This document shows, piece after piece, positions 53,442-63,197 of a stretch of 64,000 bases of DNA. The stretch is from NCBI RefSeq assembly GCF_003053745.1, contig NZ_QAYE01000001.1, forward strand, positions 434,001 through 498,000. Direction: 5' to 3'. The translations under genes were made by a program, and so were the position numbers. Position 1 is the stretch's first letter. The number at the start of each line of letters is the position of its first letter. The notes below the pieces were generated by a model. It was not told the origin of the DNA. It made no database searches and saw only the letters and a list, made by a program, of their open reading frames with translations. The stretch is from Sphingomonas faeni. Its GTDB lineage: Bacteria > Pseudomonadota > Alphaproteobacteria > Sphingomonadales > Sphingomonadaceae.

Positions 53442-53470
53442 TTATTGCACATGCGAACTAGTTGCAATAA
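53442..53470. promoter_or_regulatory. inverted repeat TTATTGCA-N13-TGCAATAA before mdh
   Basis: A perfect 8-base inverted repeat lies directly after the zapE stop and about 97 bases before the mdh start. It is AT-rich in a GC-rich region. It may be a regulator's operator for the mdh-lpd operon or the stem of a zapE terminator; TTTTGTCCTTTTAG follows downstream. It matches no consensus I can name. Confidence 0.35.
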
Positions 53471-53521
53471 CAACCCGCTTTTGTCCTTTTAGCGGTTGCC
53501 GTAGCGGGATAATGCGCGTAA

Positions 53522-54529
<1,008 letters not shown>

Positions 54530-54560
54530 TTTGAGGTGAGGTGACGAACCAAAAGGAGTA

Positions 54561-54598
54561 ACCACCACCCCGGCGAAGGCCGGGGTCCAGTTGGGAAA
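54561..54598. repeat. left palindromic arm flanking GIY-YIG gene
   Basis: Contains CACCCCGGCGAAGGCCGGGG followed by TCCAGTTGGGAAAG. Its inverse copy lies at 54907-54940, so the GIY-YIG gene is enclosed exactly between the two arms of one repeat whose other copies have only about 30-45 bases inside. Confidence 0.85.
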
Positions 54599-54604
54599 GC
54601 CGAA

Positions 54605-54901
54605 ATGATGGGAGAACAAGCGTTCGTCTACATCATGGCCAACTTCCCCAACGGTGCGATCTACCTCGGTTCGACCGTAAACCTGCCGAAGCGTGTGTGG
54701 GAGCACCGCAACGGTTTCGGCGGTTTCACCAAGCGTTATGGCTGCAAGATCCTCGTCTGGTACGAGGCCTGCGGTGAATGGGAAGCGGCACGGCAGCGCG
54801 AGCTGCAAATGAAGGAGTGGAAGCGGGCCTGGAAAGTGCGTGAGATCGAAGGGTTCAATCCTGCTTGGGATGACCTGTACGATCGTATCGCGTTACCATG
54901 A
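54605..54901 (+). CDS. single-domain GIY-YIG nuclease enclosed by repeat arms
   Basis: A 98-residue URI/SLX-type GIY-YIG protein. The GIY and YIG motifs are FVYIM and IYLGST in the first 25 residues; R and H follow in [10 protein letters not shown], and the catalytic Glu is in [16 protein letters not shown], with NPAWDDLY at the end. It has no extra DNA-binding domain. ATG at 54605 or 54608 lies 6 bases inside the left palindromic arm and the stop is 5 bases from the right arm. A paralogue lies at 60330. It stands where sucC is often found, between mdh and sucD. A role at the repeats is proposed, not shown. Confidence 0.85.
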   Translation: MMGEQAFVYIMANFPNGAIYLGSTVNLPKRVWEHRNGFGGFTKRYGCKILVWYEACGEWEAARQRELQMKEWKRAWKVREIEGFNPAWDDLYDRIALP

Positions 54902-54906
54902 CCGCC

Positions 54907-54940
54907 TTCCCAACTGGACCCCGGCCTTCGCCGGGGCGGA
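54907..54940. repeat. right palindromic arm flanking GIY-YIG gene
   Basis: TTCCCAACTGGACCCCGGCC then TTCGCCGGGG, an almost perfect inverse of the arm at 54561-54598. It stands 17 bases before the sucD start. Confidence 0.85.
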
Positions 54941-54956
54941 CCGGACTGGAGATAGA

Positions 54957-55841
54957 ATGAGCATCCTCGTCGACAAGAACACCAAGGTCATCACTCAGGG
55001 CATGACCGGGGAAACCGGCAGTTTCCACACCAAGATGGCGCTGGAATACGGCACGCAGATGGTCGGCGGCGTCACGCCCGGCAAGGGCGGCACGACCCAC
55101 CTCGACCTCCCCGTCTACAACACCGTCGCCGAAGCCAAGGCGATGACCGGCGCGACCGCGTCGGTCATCTACGTGCCGCCCCCCTTCGCCGCCGATTCGA
55201 TCCTCGAGGCGATCGACGCCGAGATCGAGCTGATCGTCGCGATCACCGAGGGCATCCCCGTGCTCGACATGGTCAAGGTCAAGCGCGCGCTGTCGGGCTC
55301 CAAGTCGCGCCTCATCGGCCCGAACTGCCCCGGCGTGCTGACCCCCGGCGAGTGCAAGATCGGCATCATGCCCGGCTCGATCTTCAAGAAGGGCTCGGTC
55401 GGCGTTGTCAGTCGTTCAGGCACGCTTACCTATGAGGCGGTCTTCCAGACGTCGAACGCAGGCCTTGGTCAGACGACCGCGGTCGGCATCGGTGGCGATC
55501 CGGTCAACGGCACGAACTTCATCGACGTGCTCGAGCTGTTCCTCGCCGACGACGAGACCCAGTCGATCATCATGATCGGCGAAATCGGCGGCGACGCCGA
55601 GGAGCAGGCGGCACAGTTCCTCCGCGACGAAGCCAAGCGCGGTCGGTCGAAGCCGATGGCAGGCTTCATCGCCGGCCGTACGGCGCCTCCGGGCCGCCGC
55701 ATGGGCCATGCCGGCGCGATCGTGTCGGGCGGCAAGGGCGACGCGGAGAGCAAGATCGCGGCGATGGAAGCTGCCGGGATCAAGGTCTCGGAAAGCCCCA
55801 GCCTGCTCGGCGAGACGCTGCTGAGCGTGTTGAAGGGTTAA
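54957..55841 (+). CDS. sucD: succinate-CoA ligase, alpha subunit
   Basis: CoA-binding subunit of 294 residues. [26 protein letters not shown] is the N-terminal CoA-fold motif, and the phosphorylated His is in [16 protein letters not shown] near residue 250. With the beta subunit it forms succinate and a nucleoside triphosphate from succinyl-CoA. The beta gene sucC normally precedes it but is absent here; a GIY-YIG/repeat module takes that position. ATG at 54957 with GGAGATAG just upstream. Confidence 0.95.
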   Translation: MSILVDKNTKVITQGMTGETGSFHTKMALEYGTQMVGGVTPGKGGTTHLDLPVYNTVAEAKAMTGATASVIYVPPPFAADSILEAIDAEIELIVAITEGIPVLDMVKVKRALSGSKSRLIGPNCPGVLTPGECKIGIMPGSIFKKGSVGVVSRSGTLTYEAVFQTSNAGLGQTTAVGIGGDPVNGTNFIDVLELFLADDETQSIIMIGEIGGDAEEQAAQFLRDEAKRGRSKPMAGFIAGRTAPPGRRMGHAGAIVSGGKGDAESKIAAMEAAGIKVSESPSLLGETLLSVLKG

Positions 55842-55855
55842 GTTAGAGTAAGATT

Positions 55856-55909
55856 GTTCCCCCGCGAAGGCGGGGGCCCAGTCTGGGTCCCCGCCTTCGC
55901 GGGGACACA
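55856..55909. repeat. compact palindromic repeat with CCAGTCTGG centre
   Basis: TTCCCCCGCGAAGGCGGGGG and its inverse CCCCGCCTTCGCGGGG meet at CCAGTCTGGG. Lies in the sucD-sucA gap, ending close to the sucA ribosome-binding site (AGAGGA near 55910). Confidence 0.85.
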
Positions 55910-55924
55910 AAGAGGACGGTTGTG

Positions 55925-58861
55925 ATGGGCTACGAAGGCCAGGATTTCAGCGATATCGCAGCCGGCGTCAGCCCGGCGTTCGTGGAGACGCTCTACGCCA
56001 AGTTCAACGCGGACCCGGCCTCGGTCGAATCCGGTTGGCGCGCGTTCTTCGAGGGTCTCGAAGGCTCCGCGCAGGGCCCGAGCTGGGAGAGCGCTCGCTG
56101 GCCGCTCACCACGACGGACGACCTGACCGCAGCGCTCGATCCGACCCAGATGGAGCCCGCGCCCAAGCCAGCAAAGGGCGGCAAGCCAGCCCCCGCCGCA
56201 GCGGCACCCGCGCCCGTCTCGAAGGAAGAGATCGCCAAGGCCGCCGCCGACGCGATCCGCGCGCAGCTGCTCGTCCGCACCTACCGCGTCCGTGGCCATC
56301 TCGCCGCGAACCTCGATCCGCTCGGCCTCTCCAAGCGCGAGATGCCCGAGGATCTGAAGACCGAATATCACGGCTTCTCCGACGCCGACATCGACCGGAA
56401 GGTCTATCTCGGCGGCACGATGGGCTTCGAATGGGTCTCGATCCGCGAACTCGTCGACACGTTGCGCAAGAACTATTGCGGCAATGTCGGCCTCGAATAC
56501 ATGCACATCTCCGACGTCGAGGAGCGCCGCTTCCTCCAGGAGCGCATGGAGGGCCAGGACAAGGCGATCGAATTCTCCATCGACGGCAAGAAGGCGATCC
56601 TCACCAAGGTGATCGAGGCCGAGCAGTGGGAGAAATTCCTCGGCAAGAAGTATGTCGGCACGAAGCGCTTCGGGCTCGACGGCGGCGAATCGATGATCCC
56701 CGCGCTTGAGAGCGTCATCAAATATGGCGGCCAGATGGGCGTGCGCGAGCTCGTCATCGGCATGGCGCATCGCGGTCGCCTCAACGTGCTGGCGAACGTG
56801 ATGGCCAAGCCGTTGCGCGTGATCTTCCACGAATTCGCCGGCGGTTCGGCCAACCCGGACGACATCGGCGGTTCGGGCGACGTGAAGTATCACCTCGGCA
56901 CCAGCACCGATCGCGAGTTCGACGGCCACAAGGTTCACATGAGCCTCGTCGCCAACCCGTCGCATCTCGAAGCCGCCGACCCCGTCGTGCTCGGCAAGAC
57001 CCGCGCGATCCAGACGCTCAACAACGACCTCAAGGACCATGTCGCCAGCCTGCCCGTGCTGATCCACGGCGACGCCGCGTTCGCAGGGCAGGGGATCGTC
57101 TGGGAGTGCCTCGGCTTCTCGGGCATCCGCGGCTACAACACTGGCGGCTGCGTCCACTTCATCATCAACAACCAGGTCGGCTTCACGACCTCGCCGCAGT
57201 TCGCGCGCTCGTCGCCCTACCCGTCGGATGTCGCCAAGGGCGTCCAGGCGCCGGTCTTCCACGTCAACGGCGACGATCCCGAGGCGGTCACCTTCGCCAC
57301 CAAGATGGCGATGGAATTCCGCCAGAAGTTCCATCGCGACATCGTCATCGACATGTGGTGCTATCGCCGCTTCGGCCACAACGAGGGCGACGAGCCGTCC
57401 TTCACGCAGCCGCTGATGTACGACATCATCCGCAAGCACCCCGGCGTGTCGTCGGTGTACGGCGATCGCCTGATCAAGGAAGGCGTGATCGACCAGCCCT
57501 GGATCGACGAGAACGTGAAGCAGTTCACGCTCCGCCTCGAGGGTGAGTTCGAAGCCGGGTCGTCGTACAAGCCGAACAAGGCGGACTGGTTCGGCGGTCG
57601 CTGGACTGGCCTCAGCGCGCCGACTGACGGCGCGTCGGCACGCCGCAACGTCGAGACGGGTCTCAGCACGAAGCTGTTCGACTCGCTTGGCCGCACGCTG
57701 ACGACGATCCCGGAGAGCGTGAAGATCCACAAGACGCTCAACCGCGTGATCGATGCCAAGCGCGAGATGTTCAAGTCGGGCAAGGGCTTCGACTGGGCGA
57801 CCGGCGAGGCACTCGCGTTCGGCGGCCTGCTCTCGGAAGGGTACGGCGTCCGTCTGTCCGGCCAGGATTCGGGTCGCGGCACCTTCTCGCAGCGTCATGC
57901 CGTCTGGGTCGACCAGACCGACGAGCACAAGTACGTGCCGTTGCAGGAGATCGAGCACGGCCGCTTCGAGGTGCTCGACAGCCCGCTCAGCGAATATGGC
58001 GTGCTCGGGTTCGAATATGGCTATGCGCTCGCCGACCCGAAGACCTTGGTCCTCTGGGAGGCGCAGTTCGGCGATTTCGTCAACGGCGCGCAGATCATGA
58101 TCGATCAGTTCATCACGTCCGGCGAGTCGAAGTGGCTTCGCGCCAACGGTCTCGTGATGCTGCTGCCGCACGGCTATGAAGGGCAGGGGCCGGAGCATAG
58201 CTCGGCACGTCCCGAGCGCTTCCTCCAGTCGTGCGCCGACGACAACATCCAGGTCGCGAACTGCACCAGCCCGGCGAACTATTTCCACCTGCTTCGCCGG
58301 CAGATGCACCGCAACTTCCGCAAGCCGTTGATCGTGATGACGCCGAAGTCGTTGCTCCGTCACAAGCTAGCGGTCTCGAACGCCGAGGATTTCCAGGGCG
58401 ACAGCCACTTCCGCCGCCTGTTGTCGGATACCAATCCGGCTGCCGACGTCGACACGAAGCGTCTGGTCCTGTGCACCGGCAAGGTCGCGTACGACCTGAT
58501 CGAGGCACGCGATGCGGCGGGTGACACCGACACGCAGATCGTCCGCGTCGAACAGCTCTATCCCTTCCCCGGCAACCCGATCGCCGAGCGCGTCGCACGG
58601 ATGCCGAACCTGGAAGAGATCGTCTGGGCGCAGGAAGAGCCGAAGAACAACGGTTACTGGTTCTTCGTCGAGCCGCTGATCGAGGAGGCGCTGGCAACGG
58701 TCGACTCCCGCGTGAAGCGCGCGCGCTACGCTGGGCGCAACGCCTCGGCCTCGCCCGCGACCGGCCTGATGAAGCGTCACCAGGCCGAACAGGGCGCGCT
58801 CGTCGCCGACGCGCTCGGCCACTCCGTCCGCGACGAAATCCGCCGCACCCGCGCAAACTAA
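55925..58861 (+). CDS. sucA: 2-oxoglutarate dehydrogenase E1 component
   Basis: Thiamine-diphosphate-dependent decarboxylase of the 2-oxoglutarate dehydrogenase complex, 978 residues. The N-terminal E2-interacting helix is FVETLYAKFNADPASVESGWRAFFEG; IGMAHRGRLNVLANV, GDAAFAGQG and NNQVGFTT are E1 motifs, with the ThDP region around HVNGDDPEA. A Pro/Ala-rich linker is seen near residues 75-100. ATG at 55925 (MGYEGQDFS) is favoured over the GTG just before it because AGAGGA lies 9 bases upstream. Confidence 0.96.
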   Translation: MGYEGQDFSDIAAGVSPAFVETLYAKFNADPASVESGWRAFFEGLEGSAQGPSWESARWPLTTTDDLTAALDPTQMEPAPKPAKGGKPAPAAAAPAPVSKEEIAKAAADAIRAQLLVRTYRVRGHLAANLDPLGLSKREMPEDLKTEYHGFSDADIDRKVYLGGTMGFEWVSIRELVDTLRKNYCGNVGLEYMHISDVEERRFLQERMEGQDKAIEFSIDGKKAILTKVIEAEQWEKFLGKKYVGTKRFGLDGGESMIPALESVIKYGGQMGVRELVIGMAHRGRLNVLANVMAKPLRVIFHEFAGGSANPDDIGGSGDVKYHLGTSTDREFDGHKVHMSLVANPSHLEAADPVVLGKTRAIQTLNNDLKDHVASLPVLIHGDAAFAGQGIVWECLGFSGIRGYNTGGCVHFIINNQVGFTTSPQFARSSPYPSDVAKGVQAPVFHVNGDDPEAVTFATKMAMEFRQKFHRDIVIDMWCYRRFGHNEGDEPSFTQPLMYDIIRKHPGVSSVYGDRLIKEGVIDQPWIDENVKQFTLRLEGEFEAGSSYKPNKADWFGGRWTGLSAPTDGASARRNVETGLSTKLFDSLGRTLTTIPESVKIHKTLNRVIDAKREMFKSGKGFDWATGEALAFGGLLSEGYGVRLSGQDSGRGTFSQRHAVWVDQTDEHKYVPLQEIEHGRFEVLDSPLSEYGVLGFEYGYALADPKTLVLWEAQFGDFVNGAQIMIDQFITSGESKWLRANGLVMLLPHGYEGQGPEHSSARPERFLQSCADDNIQVANCTSPANYFHLLRRQMHRNFRKPLIVMTPKSLLRHKLAVSNAEDFQGDSHFRRLLSDTNPAADVDTKRLVLCTGKVAYDLIEARDAAGDTDTQIVRVEQLYPFPGNPIAERVARMPNLEEIVWAQEEPKNNGYWFFVEPLIEEALATVDSRVKRARYAGRNASASPATGLMKRHQAEQGALVADALGHSVRDEIRRTRAN

Positions 58862-58867
58862 GTTTTT

Positions 58868-58976
58868 CTACCACCCCGGCGTAGGCCGGGGCCCAATTGG
58901 GATGGTAGATGTAATTGAGCGAAACGCCGGCCACTCAGCGTTTCGTAACTGGACCCCGGCCTACGCCGGGGTGGAG
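58868..58976. repeat. paired palindromic repeat, CCGGCGTAGGCCGG class
   Basis: Arms CCACCCCGGCGTAGGCCGGG with CCCAATTGGG and inverse ACTGGACCCCGGCCTACGCC with GGGGTGG around about 47 bases. The GTAG/CTAC change in both loops is matched between the arms, as expected if they are copied or corrected together. It fills the sucA-sucB gap. Confidence 0.85.
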
Positions 58977-58987
58977 GAAACGAGAAA

Positions 58988-60235
58988 ATGGCAACCGAAG
59001 TCACCGTCCCCGTCCTGGGTGAATCGATCACCGAAGCCACCCTCGGCGAGTGGCTGAAGCAGCCCGGCGACCCCGTCGCGGTCGACGAGCCGATCGCCAG
59101 CCTCGAGACCGACAAGGTCTCGGTCGAGGTCCCGTCGCCGGTCGCCGGCGTCATGGGCCAGCACGCGGTCGCCGTCGGTGACACCGTGCAGGTCGGCGCG
59201 ATGCTCGCCACGATCGACTCCGGTGACGGCGCCGCTGCCTCGGCCCCTGCGCCTGCGCCCGCCGCGACGGCAACGCCAGCCGCTCCCGCCAAGGACGAGT
59301 CCGGCGCAGGTTACGGCGACCAGCCCGGCGCCGGCACCAGCGACTCGCCCGCCGCGCTCTCCCCGTCGGTCCGCCGCGCGGTACTCGAGCACGGCGTCGA
59401 TCCCGGCACCGTCAAGGGCACCGGCCGTGACGGTCGCATCACCAAGGAAGACGTGACCGCCGCCGCGTCGAGCAAGCCGGCGCCTGCGCCCGCCGCAGCA
59501 CCCGCTCCGGCAGCAGCCCCCGCCGCCGCTTCGGGTCGCGGCGAAGAGCGCGTCCGCATGACGCGCCTCCGCCAGACGATCGCCAAGCGCCTCAAGGAAG
59601 CACAGAACACGGCGGCCATGCTGACGACGTTCAACGACGTCGACATGACCGCGGTGATCGAGGCGCGCGCCAAGTACAAGGACCTGTTCGAGAAGAAGCA
59701 CGGCGTCCGCCTCGGCTTCATGGGCTTCTTCGTGAAGGCCGCGACGATGGCGCTGCGCGACATCCCCTCGGTCAACGCATCGATCGACGGCGACGACATC
59801 GTCTATCACGATTACGCCGACATCTCGGTCGCGGTCTCGTCGCCGGGCGGCCTCGTCGTCCCCGTCATCCGCGATGCCGACCAGATGTCGGTCGCGACGA
59901 TCGAGAAGACGATCGGCGACTTCGGCAAGCGCGCCAAGGAAGGCGCGCTCAAGATGGACGAGATGAAGGGCGGCACCTTCACGATCTCGAACGGCGGCGT
60001 GTTCGGCTCGCTGATGTCGACCCCGATCATCAACCCGCCGCAGTCCGCCGTGCTCGGCCTCCACCGCATCGAGGAGCGCCCGGTCGTCGTCAACGGCCAG
60101 ATCGTCATCCGCCCGATGATGTACCTCGCGCTCAGCTACGACCACCGCCTGATCGACGGCCGCGAAGCCGTGACGTTCCTGGTGGCGCTCAAGAACGCGA
60201 TCGAAGATCCCACGCGCATCCTGATCGACCTCTGA
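58988..60235 (+). CDS. sucB: dihydrolipoyllysine succinyltransferase (E2)
   Basis: Core enzyme of the 2-oxoglutarate dehydrogenase complex, 415 residues. One N-terminal lipoyl domain with [15 protein letters not shown] (lipoyl Lys near residue 43), a long Ala/Pro linker, an E3-binding domain ([21 protein letters not shown], residues about 118-140), a second Ala/Pro linker and a catalytic domain ending with [19 protein letters not shown] at 58988 directly follows a repeat by 11 bases. Confidence 0.96.
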   Translation: MATEVTVPVLGESITEATLGEWLKQPGDPVAVDEPIASLETDKVSVEVPSPVAGVMGQHAVAVGDTVQVGAMLATIDSGDGAAASAPAPAPAATATPAAPAKDESGAGYGDQPGAGTSDSPAALSPSVRRAVLEHGVDPGTVKGTGRDGRITKEDVTAAASSKPAPAPAAAPAPAAAPAAASGRGEERVRMTRLRQTIAKRLKEAQNTAAMLTTFNDVDMTAVIEARAKYKDLFEKKHGVRLGFMGFFVKAATMALRDIPSVNASIDGDDIVYHDYADISVAVSSPGGLVVPVIRDADQMSVATIEKTIGDFGKRAKEGALKMDEMKGGTFTISNGGVFGSLMSTPIINPPQSAVLGLHRIEERPVVVNGQIVIRPMMYLALSYDHRLIDGREAVTFLVALKNAIEDPTRILIDL

Positions 60236-60249
60236 CTCAAAACGGCTCC

Positions 60250-60332
60250 TCGTTCTCCTGCGAACGCAGGAGCCCAGGGTCACGGACACCACCCTCCGTA
60301 ACCCTGGATTCCTGCGTACGCAGGAAAACGTG
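60250..60332. repeat. paired palindromic repeat left of GIY-YIG gene, CTCCTGCGAACGCAGG class
   Basis: Arms TTCTCCTGCGAACGCAGGAG with CCCAGGGT and inverse ACCCTGGATTCCTGCGTACG with CAGGAAAACG, spacer about 25 bases. The inner end of the second arm contains the GTG start codon of the nuclease gene at 60330. Confidence 0.85.
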
Positions 60333-60617
60333 ACGCCCGGTTTCGTCTACCTGATGGCGAGCAGCCGCAACGGAACGCTCTACCTCGGCGTCACCAGCGA
60401 CCTGCTCGCCAGAGCCTACCAACACCGCAACCGCCTGATCGACGGCTTCTCCAAGGCGCATGGCTGCATCCTCCTTGTGTGGTTCGAGACGAGTGACGAC
60501 ATACAATCTGCACGGCAACGCGAGTTGCAGATGAAGAAATGGAAGCGGGCCTGGAAGATCGACCTGATCGAACAGACCAACCCGCACTGGAAGGATTTGT
60601 ACGAGACGCTCTTCTAA
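60330..60617 (+). CDS. single-domain GIY-YIG nuclease between repeat pairs
   Basis: A 95-residue GIY-YIG protein and paralogue of the one at 54605. FVYLM and LYLGVT are the GIY and YIG motifs, R/H follow in LLARAYQHRNR, and the catalytic Glu lies in [16 protein letters not shown], with NPHWKDLY near the end. The GTG start is inside a repeat arm and the next paired repeat begins 2 bases after the stop. The flanking repeats belong to another sequence class (TGCGAACGCA) than those around the first copy, so each nuclease has its own repeat type. Confidence 0.85.
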   Translation: MTPGFVYLMASSRNGTLYLGVTSDLLARAYQHRNRLIDGFSKAHGCILLVWFETSDDIQSARQRELQMKKWKRAWKIDLIEQTNPHWKDLYETLF

Positions 60618-60618
60618 C

Positions 60619-60700
60619 CCGTTCTCCTGCGAACGCAGGAGTCCAGGGTAACAAGCGGCGCCTCCCGTAACCCTGGGCTCCTGCGTTCGCAGGAGAACGA
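60619..60700. repeat. paired palindromic repeat right of GIY-YIG gene, CTCCTGCGAACGCAGG class
   Basis: Arms TTCTCCTGCGAACGCAGGAG with TCCAGGGTAA and inverse GTAACCCTGGGCTCCTGCGT with TCGCAGGAGAACG. Ends 12 bases before the lpd start. Nearly the same sequence as the copy at 60250. Confidence 0.85.
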
Positions 60701-60712
60701 CGGAGATGAAGA

Positions 60713-62119
<1,407 letters not shown>

Positions 62120-62172
62120 CAAGTGCTAGATGTGGATCGAAAGGGCTCGCCCGGCCGGCGGCGCTCCAGCGC

Positions 62173-62196
62173 CGTCCGACGACAGGGGCTTTGCCC
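62173..62196 (+). terminator. hairpin after lpdA
   Basis: GACAGGGGC and GCCCCTGTC pair around a TTT loop, about 55 bases after the lpdA stop. It is the first stable simple stem behind the operon. No U-tract follows, so factor-independent termination is uncertain. Confidence 0.45.
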
Positions 62197-62370
62197 CTGT
62201 CCGGCCAAGCAGGGCTTCACATCCGAAGTAAGATCGATAGGGCGTCAGTGGCAATCCACCGGCGCCCTCTCTGCGTTGCAGCGCGAGAGTTGAAGGTGCA
62301 GCGCGAGGGCGGCGAAGGCGCAGGCAGGGGGGCAAAGGTTGAGTTCGATCGGGGAATGGATGTTGCCCGA

Positions 62371-62410
62371 GTTCGCCAGTTCGCCAGTTCGCCAGTTCGC
62401 CAGTTCGCCC
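62371..62410. repeat. tandem octamer repeat GTTCGCCA x5
   Basis: Five head-to-tail copies of GTTCGCCA, the last ending CCC. Copy number in such a tract is likely to vary between strains. It is not in a reading frame. Confidence 0.9.
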
Positions 62411-62450
62411 ACGCCCCGTCCACCCGCAAAACCCAACCCACCCCTTCCGT

Positions 62451-62552
62451 CATCCCGGCGAACGCCGGGACCCACGGTCACGGTGGACCCAGTGATATTC
62501 TCCCATCACCATCCAGTCCGCGACCATGGGTCCCGGCGTCCGCCGGGATGAC
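62451..62552. repeat. paired palindromic repeat, TCATCCCGGCGAACGCCGGG class, copy 1
   Basis: Arms TCATCCCGGCGAACGCCGGG with ACCCACGG and inverse CATGGGTCCCGGCGTCCGCC with GGGATGAC, spacer about 45 bases. A close second copy lies at 62730. Confidence 0.85.
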
Positions 62553-62564
62553 GGGGGAGGGGTA

Positions 62565-62608
62565 GGAGGGTAGAAGGGTAGGAGGGTAGGAGGGTAGAAG
62601 GGAGGGGC
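62565..62608. repeat. tandem octamer repeat GTAGGAGG/GTAGAAGG
   Basis: Five copies of an octamer alternating GTAGGAGG and GTAGAAGG, purine-rich on the plus strand. It lies just behind the first TCATCCC repeat. Non-coding, likely length-variable. Confidence 0.85.
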
Positions 62609-62729
62609 GCGACCAAGTGGCAGCGTGGACCACCCCGAGCAGACGATCTGCAAGGTCCTTGACCGCATCACCCAGTCCAAGCCCTAAGCTCCGGCCCCCC
62701 TCAAACTCATCCACCCACACACCCCATCC

Positions 62730-62833
62730 GTCATCCCGGCGAACGCCGGGACCCACGGTTACGGCGAACCCGGTGACATCCCCCCATCTCTACCCGGCCC
62801 GCGACCATGGGTCCCGGCGTCCGCCGGGATGAC
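62730..62833. repeat. paired palindromic repeat, TCATCCCGGCGAACGCCGGG class, copy 2
   Basis: Same arms as the copy at 62451 (TCATCCCGGCGAACGCCGGG and the inverse ending GGGATGAC); the spacer is similar in length and shares CCCATC and CCGCGACCATGG but differs elsewhere. Confidence 0.85.
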
Positions 62834-62949
62834 GCGGGGAGGGAGCGCAACACCTGAGCGCAATCGGAATAGCGTGCACGAATGCCCGGCAACGCCCGAC
62901 AACGCCGGTCAAGTCAGAACCACCCCGCCCAAACGATACCGCCCGCCTT

Positions 62950-63005
62950 CTTGTTCTCCCGCGAAGGCGAAAGCCCAGTCTGGGTCCCTGCCTTCGCGGG
63001 GAAAC
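62950..63005. repeat. degenerate compact palindromic repeat
   Basis: TTGTTCTCCCGCGAAGGCGA and the inverse CTGCCTTCGCGGGGAAAC around CCAGTCTGGG; the first arm has GAAAG where other copies have GGGAG, so its hairpin is broken. An old or decaying copy. Confidence 0.75.
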
Positions 63006-63197
63006 ATCCTTGGCACAGCCACCACATCCGCCTTCCGCATCGCTCATCACCTCGACGCTACCCGGCCCCTCGTCGCGCCACCCCCAACCCACCCAAAACC
63101 AAAACCCGGAAACTTCCGCCCCCGCCCCCCCAACCGGAACCAATCCTTAGCAAAGCCAACCTATTAAACCGCGCAACGAACGAACAAGCAGGTCTCC

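Larger units (their letters stand above)
62120..63197. other. gene-free, repeat-rich kilobase
   Basis: About 1.08 kb with no convincing gene. It contains the hairpin at 62173, two tandem octamer tracts, two copies of a TCATCCCGGCGAACGCCGGG repeat and one degenerate palindromic repeat, listed separately. Frames crossing the region are made of repeat sequence and are rejected. It separates the TCA operon from the GGDEF gene. Confidence 0.7.

Noticed and set aside
55838..58363. 841-codon open frame on the minus strand
   Set aside because: It is antisense to sucA, whose motifs are certain, and its product is a charged, low-complexity sequence without family resemblance; GC-rich coding DNA often leaves such antisense frames open.
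62371..62608. CRISPR array
   Set aside because: Repeats are 8 bases with no spacers and no cas genes are near.
62451..62760. Small genes between the repeats after lpdA
   Set aside because: Frames consist of repeat sequence or are under 35 codons without start signals; a possible C-terminal remnant near 62620-62680 could not be supported.
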